This document shows positions 5,338 through 9,272 of a stretch of DNA of 9,272 nucleotides, in pieces. Positions within the stretch are counted from its first letter, which is position 1; each line of letters starts with the position of its first letter. The notes below the pieces were generated by a model that saw nothing but the letters and a program-made list of their open reading frames with translations, made no database searches and was not told the origin of the DNA. This DNA is from Xanthomonas translucens pv. translucens DSM 18974. GTDB taxonomy: Bacteria > Pseudomonadota > Gammaproteobacteria > Xanthomonadales > Xanthomonadaceae. A program made the position numbers and the translations under genes. Location of the stretch: NCBI RefSeq assembly GCF_000331775.1, contig NZ_CAPJ01000053.1:1-9272 (forward strand), read 5' to 3'.

Positions 5338-8300
5338 ATCAACGCTAACGCCTGCTCGCCCCCTCCTGTCTGGCTGCCCGCCAACAGCGCCACGGGGGAG
5401 TTGTTGCGCGCCACCGATTGGTCAGGCCACGCGCTGGGGCCGATCCAGGACTGGCCGCAGAGCCTGCGCTCGGCGCTGTCGCTCTGCCTGAGTTCGCGCT
5501 TCCCGATGGTGATCCGCTGGGGCCCGCGGATGATCAATTTCTACAACGACGCCTACATCCCGATCCTGGGGATGCGCCACCCGTTCGCGTTCGGACGCGA
5601 GGTGGCCGAGGTGTGGCCCGATGTGTGGCCGGCGGTCGCCAGCCAGGCCGAGCACGTGCTGGCGACCGGCGAGTCGACCTGGAACGAGCATGTGCCGTTC
5701 GTGATGTTGCGCAACGGCTACAGCGAAGAGGTGTATTTCACCTTTTCCTACAGCCCGATCTTTGACGACCGCGGCGGCATCGGCGGCGTGCTGTGCGTGT
5801 GCACCGAGGACACCGCGCAGATCAAGCTGGAACGCGAGCGCGACGTATTGCTGCGGGCGCTGGACGCGCAACGCATGCAGATGGCCGACGCGTTCGAGCA
5901 GTCGCCGGCGGCGCTGGCGATCCTGCGCGGCCCGGACTACGTGGTCGAAAGCGTCAATCAGCACTACCAGCAACTGGTCGGGCCGCGCGAAGTGGTCGGC
6001 AAGCCATTGGCCGAGGCGATCCCGGAGATCCAGCAGCAGGGTTTCATCAGCCTGCTCGACAACGTGCGCGCCAGCGGCCTGCCCTTCACTGGCGAGTCGA
6101 TGACCTTCAACCTGCGCCGCACGCCGCACGAAGCGGTTTCCGAGACCACGCTGGAATGCGTGTACCAGCCGATGCGCGACGCCGAAGGCAAAGTCACCGG
6201 CGTACTGGTGCACGGCATCGACCGCACCGAGCAGACCCGCGCGCAGGCCCACGACAGCTTCCTGCTGATGCTCGAGGACGCGCTGCAGAACCTGGACAGC
6301 GCCGAGGCCATCTGCGAGACCGGCGCCGTCCTGCTCGGCCGGCACCTGCATGCCAGCCGCTGCGCGTATGCGATCGTCGATGCCGACGAGGACGCGTTCG
6401 AGATCCGCGCCGACTACGTCGACCGCACCGCGCACGTGACCGGCCGCTTCCGCTTCAGCGATTTCGGCAGCGACCTGCTGGAGTGCATGCGCGAGAACCG
6501 GCCGTGGGTGGTGCAGGACACCGAGGCGCACGTGCCGCCGATGCGCTTCGACGACCCCGGCTACCGTCGCATGGGCACCCGCGCGTTGCTGAGCGCGCCG
6601 CTGCACAAGGCCGGCCGCCTGGTCGCCGCGATCGGCGTGCACCAGTTGCAGCCGCGGGTGTGGACCTCGGCGGAGATCGAACTGGTACGGCTGGTGGCGG
6701 CGCGCTGCTGGGAGTCGATGGAGCGTGCCAGCGCGCAAGCGGACCTGGCGCGCAGCGAGGCGCGCCTGCGCGAGCTGGCCGACGCGATGCCGCAGATCGT
6801 GTTCACCGCCACCGCCGACGGCGAGATCGATTACTTCAACCGGCGCTGGTACGAGTACACCGGCCTGCCGGCCGGCGAATGCGGCTACGACAGCTGGCGC
6901 AAAGTGCACACCGACGATGGCCTGGCGCGGGCCATGCAGGCCTGGCCGCAAGCCGTGCGCAGTGGCCAGGGCTACGAGATCGAGTATCCGTTGCGGCGCC
7001 ACGACGGCAGCTATCGCTGGCATCTGGGCCGCGCGCTGCCGATCCGCGATGGCGATGGCAGGATCGTGCGCTGGATCGGCACCAATACCGACATCCACGA
7101 TCGCCGCGTGGTCGAGCAGCGGCTGCAGGAAAGCGAGCTGCGCTTCCGCAACCTGTGCGACAACGCGCCGGTGCTGATCTGGATGGCCAATGCCGACGGC
7201 GATTGCGAATACGTCAGCCGCCAGTGGTACCTGTTCACTGGGCAGACCGAACAGGAGGCGTTGGGCTCAGGCTGGATGGAGAAGATCCATCCCGACGACG
7301 CCGCCGCGGTCGGGCGTACAGTGGCCCGTGCCGCCGCCGATCGGCGCGCGTTCACCATCGAATACCGGTTGCGCCGCCACGACGGCGAGCACCGCTGGTG
7401 CGTGGACACCGCCTCGCCGCGCTTCAGTTCCTCCGGCCAGTTCCTTGGCTTCATCGGCTCGGTGCTGGATATCGCCGAGCGCAAGCGCATCGAGAACGCC
7501 ACCGCCGCCGAACGCGCGGCGCTGGAGATGATCACCACCGGCAAGCCGTTGAGCGCGGTGCTCGAATCGATCGCGCGCGGCATCGAGGCGCAGAGCGACG
7601 TGGGCCTGCGCTGCACCATCATGCTGGTCGACGAACACCGCCAGTGCCTGCTGGAGGGCGCCGCGCCGAGCATGCCCGCCGGGTTCCGCAAGACCATGCA
7701 GCGCCTGCCGATCGGCGAACGCAGCGGCTGCTGCGGCCGTGCCGCGTTCCTGCGCCGGCAGGTGCTGTGCAGCGACGTGCGCGTGGATCCGTACTGGCAG
7801 GAGTACCTGGTCGCGGCCACTGCAGCGGACATCGTGGCCTGCTGCTCCACGCCGATCCTGGCCAGCGACGGCCAGGTGCTGGGCGTGGTCGCGCTGTACT
7901 ACCCGTTCGTGCACTACCCGACCATGTATGAGCAGGACCTGGCGCGCTCCGCCTCGCACCTGGCGGGCATCGTGATCGAACGGCGCGAGACCGACCAACG
8001 CCTGCAGCAGCTGCTCGCCGCCGAGCAGAGCGCGCGCGGCGAGGCCGAGCGCGCCAGCCGCATGAAGGACGAATTCCTGGCCACGCTGAGCCACGAACTG
8101 CGCACGCCGCTGAACGCGATCCTGGGCTGGTCGCGGCTGATGCAGGGCGATGCGGTGCGCGAGAAGGACTTGGTCAGGGGTTTGGAGGTGATCGAGCGCA
8201 GCGCACATGCGCAGGCGCAGATCATCGACGACCTGCTGGACATGAGCGCGATCCTGTCCGGCAAGGTGCGCCTGGACCCGGCCGAACTGGATCTGTGCGC

Positions 8301-9246
8301 GCTGGTCGGCGAGGCGATCGACGCGGCGCGGCCCGGCGCCGAGGGCAAAGGCATCGACATCGTGCTGACGCCTTGCGCCGACAGCCAGGTTCTGCCCTAT
8401 GTCGGCGATGCGGTGCGGCTGCAGCAGGTGCTGACCAACCTGATCGGCAACGCGATCAAGTTCACCCCCAGCGCGGGCAAGATCACCCTGACCCTGGACA
8501 GCAGCACGACCCATCTGCGAATCAGCGTCAGCGACAGCGGCGTCGGCATCGATCCGTTGTTCCTGCCGCACGTGTTCGACCGCTTCCGCCAGGCCGACGC
8601 CAGCAGCACGCGCAGCGCCGGCGGACTCGGCCTGGGCCTGGCGATCGCCAAGCAACTGGCGGAAATGCACGGCGGCCAACTGTCGGTCAGCAGCGACGGC
8701 ATCGGCCTGGGAGCGACCTTCACCCTGCTGCTGCCGCGCAACGATCTGCACGGCATCGATCCGGCGCGGCGCAACGATGGCGCGGCGATCGCCGCCACCG
8801 CGTTGCAACGCGGCGGGATCCGCCTGAACGGGGTGCGCGTGCTGGTCGTCGACGACGACATGGACTCGCGCGGGGTCACCCAACGCTTTCTGCAGGAAGC
8901 CGGCGCCGTGGCCGAGGCGGCGGTCTCCGCCGACGATGCCGAATCGCTGCTGCGCGAGCGTCCCTACGCCCTGCTGGTCAGCGACGTGGGCATGCCGCGC
9001 CGCGACGGGCACAGCCTGATCCGCAGCGTGCGCGCGCGCGGCGCCGGCGCGGTCAGCCGCATCCCGGCGATCGCGTTGACCGCGTACGTGCGCGGCGAGG
9101 ATCGCTCGCTGGCGCTGGAGGCCGGCTTCAATGCGCACCTGGGCAAGCCGGTGGACCCGGTCAAGCTGGTCGCGCTGGCCGCGTCGCTGACCCAGCCGCA
9201 GATCGCCGCCGAACCGGATTCGAACGCGAAAGCCGAATCGGCGTGA
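5338..9246 (+). CDS. Soluble hybrid sensor histidine kinase (PAS-PAS-GAF-PAS-PAS-GAF-HisKA-HATPase-REC)
   Basis: About 1302 residues counted from ATC 5338; the first conventional start is TTG 5401 (1281 residues). Homology to the family's N-terminus (GELLRATDWSGHALGP) begins before that TTG, which favours the upstream start. Domains in order: PAS about 22-156 (FYNDAYIPILG, YFTFSYSP); PAS about 180-300; GAF about 307-464; PAS about 477-591 (YFNRRWYEYTGL); PAS about 600-716 (RQWYLFTGQ); GAF about 727-883 with two CC pairs (GCCGRAAF, ACCSTPI); HisKA with phospho-His H919 in SHELRTPLNAI; HATPase with N1038, D-S-G-V-G from D1066 and GGLGLGL from 1095; REC with D1172-1174, phospho-acceptor D1216, T1248, K1270. 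There is no signal peptide or membrane span, so it should sense a cytoplasmic cue. No HPt domain is present; the receiver gene upstream may receive the phosphate. The ligand is unknown. Confidence 0.93.
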   Translation: MNANACSPPPVWLPANSATGELLRATDWSGHALGPIQDWPQSLRSALSLCLSSRFPMVIRWGPRMINFYNDAYIPILGMRHPFAFGREVAEVWPDVWPAVASQAEHVLATGESTWNEHVPFVMLRNGYSEEVYFTFSYSPIFDDRGGIGGVLCVCTEDTAQIKLERERDVLLRALDAQRMQMADAFEQSPAALAILRGPDYVVESVNQHYQQLVGPREVVGKPLAEAIPEIQQQGFISLLDNVRASGLPFTGESMTFNLRRTPHEAVSETTLECVYQPMRDAEGKVTGVLVHGIDRTEQTRAQAHDSFLLMLEDALQNLDSAEAICETGAVLLGRHLHASRCAYAIVDADEDAFEIRADYVDRTAHVTGRFRFSDFGSDLLECMRENRPWVVQDTEAHVPPMRFDDPGYRRMGTRALLSAPLHKAGRLVAAIGVHQLQPRVWTSAEIELVRLVAARCWESMERASAQADLARSEARLRELADAMPQIVFTATADGEIDYFNRRWYEYTGLPAGECGYDSWRKVHTDDGLARAMQAWPQAVRSGQGYEIEYPLRRHDGSYRWHLGRALPIRDGDGRIVRWIGTNTDIHDRRVVEQRLQESELRFRNLCDNAPVLIWMANADGDCEYVSRQWYLFTGQTEQEALGSGWMEKIHPDDAAAVGRTVARAAADRRAFTIEYRLRRHDGEHRWCVDTASPRFSSSGQFLGFIGSVLDIAERKRIENATAAERAALEMITTGKPLSAVLESIARGIEAQSDVGLRCTIMLVDEHRQCLLEGAAPSMPAGFRKTMQRLPIGERSGCCGRAAFLRRQVLCSDVRVDPYWQEYLVAATAADIVACCSTPILASDGQVLGVVALYYPFVHYPTMYEQDLARSASHLAGIVIERRETDQRLQQLLAAEQSARGEAERASRMKDEFLATLSHELRTPLNAILGWSRLMQGDAVREKDLVRGLEVIERSAHAQAQIIDDLLDMSAILSGKVRLDPAELDLCALVGEAIDAARPGAEGKGIDIVLTPCADSQVLPYVGDAVRLQQVLTNLIGNAIKFTPSAGKITLTLDSSTTHLRISVSDSGVGIDPLFLPHVFDRFRQADASSTRSAGGLGLGLAIAKQLAEMHGGQLSVSSDGIGLGATFTLLLPRNDLHGIDPARRNDGAAIAATALQRGGIRLNGVRVLVVDDDMDSRGVTQRFLQEAGAVAEAAVSADDAESLLRERPYALLVSDVGMPRRDGHSLIRSVRARGAGAVSRIPAIALTAYVRGEDRSLALEAGFNAHLGKPVDPVKLVALAASLTQPQIAAEPDSNAKAESA

Positions 9247-9272
9247 GCCGGCCGGCGCGGGCCGCATGCCGC

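Noticed and set aside
5422..7098. Long minus-strand open frame opposite the sensory domains
   Set aside because: Same reason: the plus-strand PAS and GAF motifs are clear and the antisense product resembles nothing.
7267..9267. Long open frame on the minus strand opposite the kinase core
   Set aside because: It is antisense to conserved HisKA, HATPase and REC motifs; its low-complexity composition and GC-rich third-position effect mark it as a shadow.

Overview
The window is GC-rich Gram-negative DNA. The codon use, the RND-pump remnant, the tandem Ala(GGC)-Glu(UUC) tRNA cassettes and the large soluble PAS/GAF hybrid kinase together suggest a Xanthomonas-like gammaproteobacterium (Xanthomonadaceae). 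That assignment is inference; no marker gene here fixes the genus.

Left part (1-1545, + strand): a protein with two TFIIB-type zinc ribbons and a C-terminal membrane anchor, whose 5' end may lie outside the window. It overlaps by ATGA with a small single-span membrane protein, so the two form a translationally coupled pair.

Scar region (1546-3549): no intact gene is visible. On the minus strand there are two short coding-like stretches that I cannot assign firmly, and a strong 12-bp hairpin at 2002-2031. Next comes the C-terminal half of an RND efflux permease on the + strand, which lacks its first half and has a one-base frameshift near 3203. This looks like a decayed or rearranged locus.

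tRNA region (3616-4785, - strand): five tRNA genes in three transcription units. Two units are near copies, each with a promoter, tRNA-Ala(GGC), a spacer with a conserved stem-loop, tRNA-Glu(UUC) and a terminator. The third is a single tRNA-Leu(CAA) with its own -10 box and a UUCG-loop terminator. The roughly 430-base gap between tRNA-Leu and the cassettes holds several perfect palindromes but no gene I can support.

Right part (4833-9246, + strand): a two-gene signalling operon, divergent from tRNA-Leu. A single-domain receiver (126 aa) is followed by a soluble hybrid histidine kinase of about 1300 aa with PAS-PAS-GAF-PAS-PAS-GAF-HisKA-HATPase-REC order. The kinase has no visible membrane span, so it should sense a cytoplasmic signal. 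The stand-alone receiver is the likely phosphorylation partner. The kinase appears to lack a conventional start codon where homology and the ribosome binding site place its start.

I found no wholly new system. The most unusual points are the non-AUG start of the kinase, the palindrome at the receiver promoter, the duplicated tRNA cassettes with a conserved spacer hairpin, and the scar around the broken RND gene.
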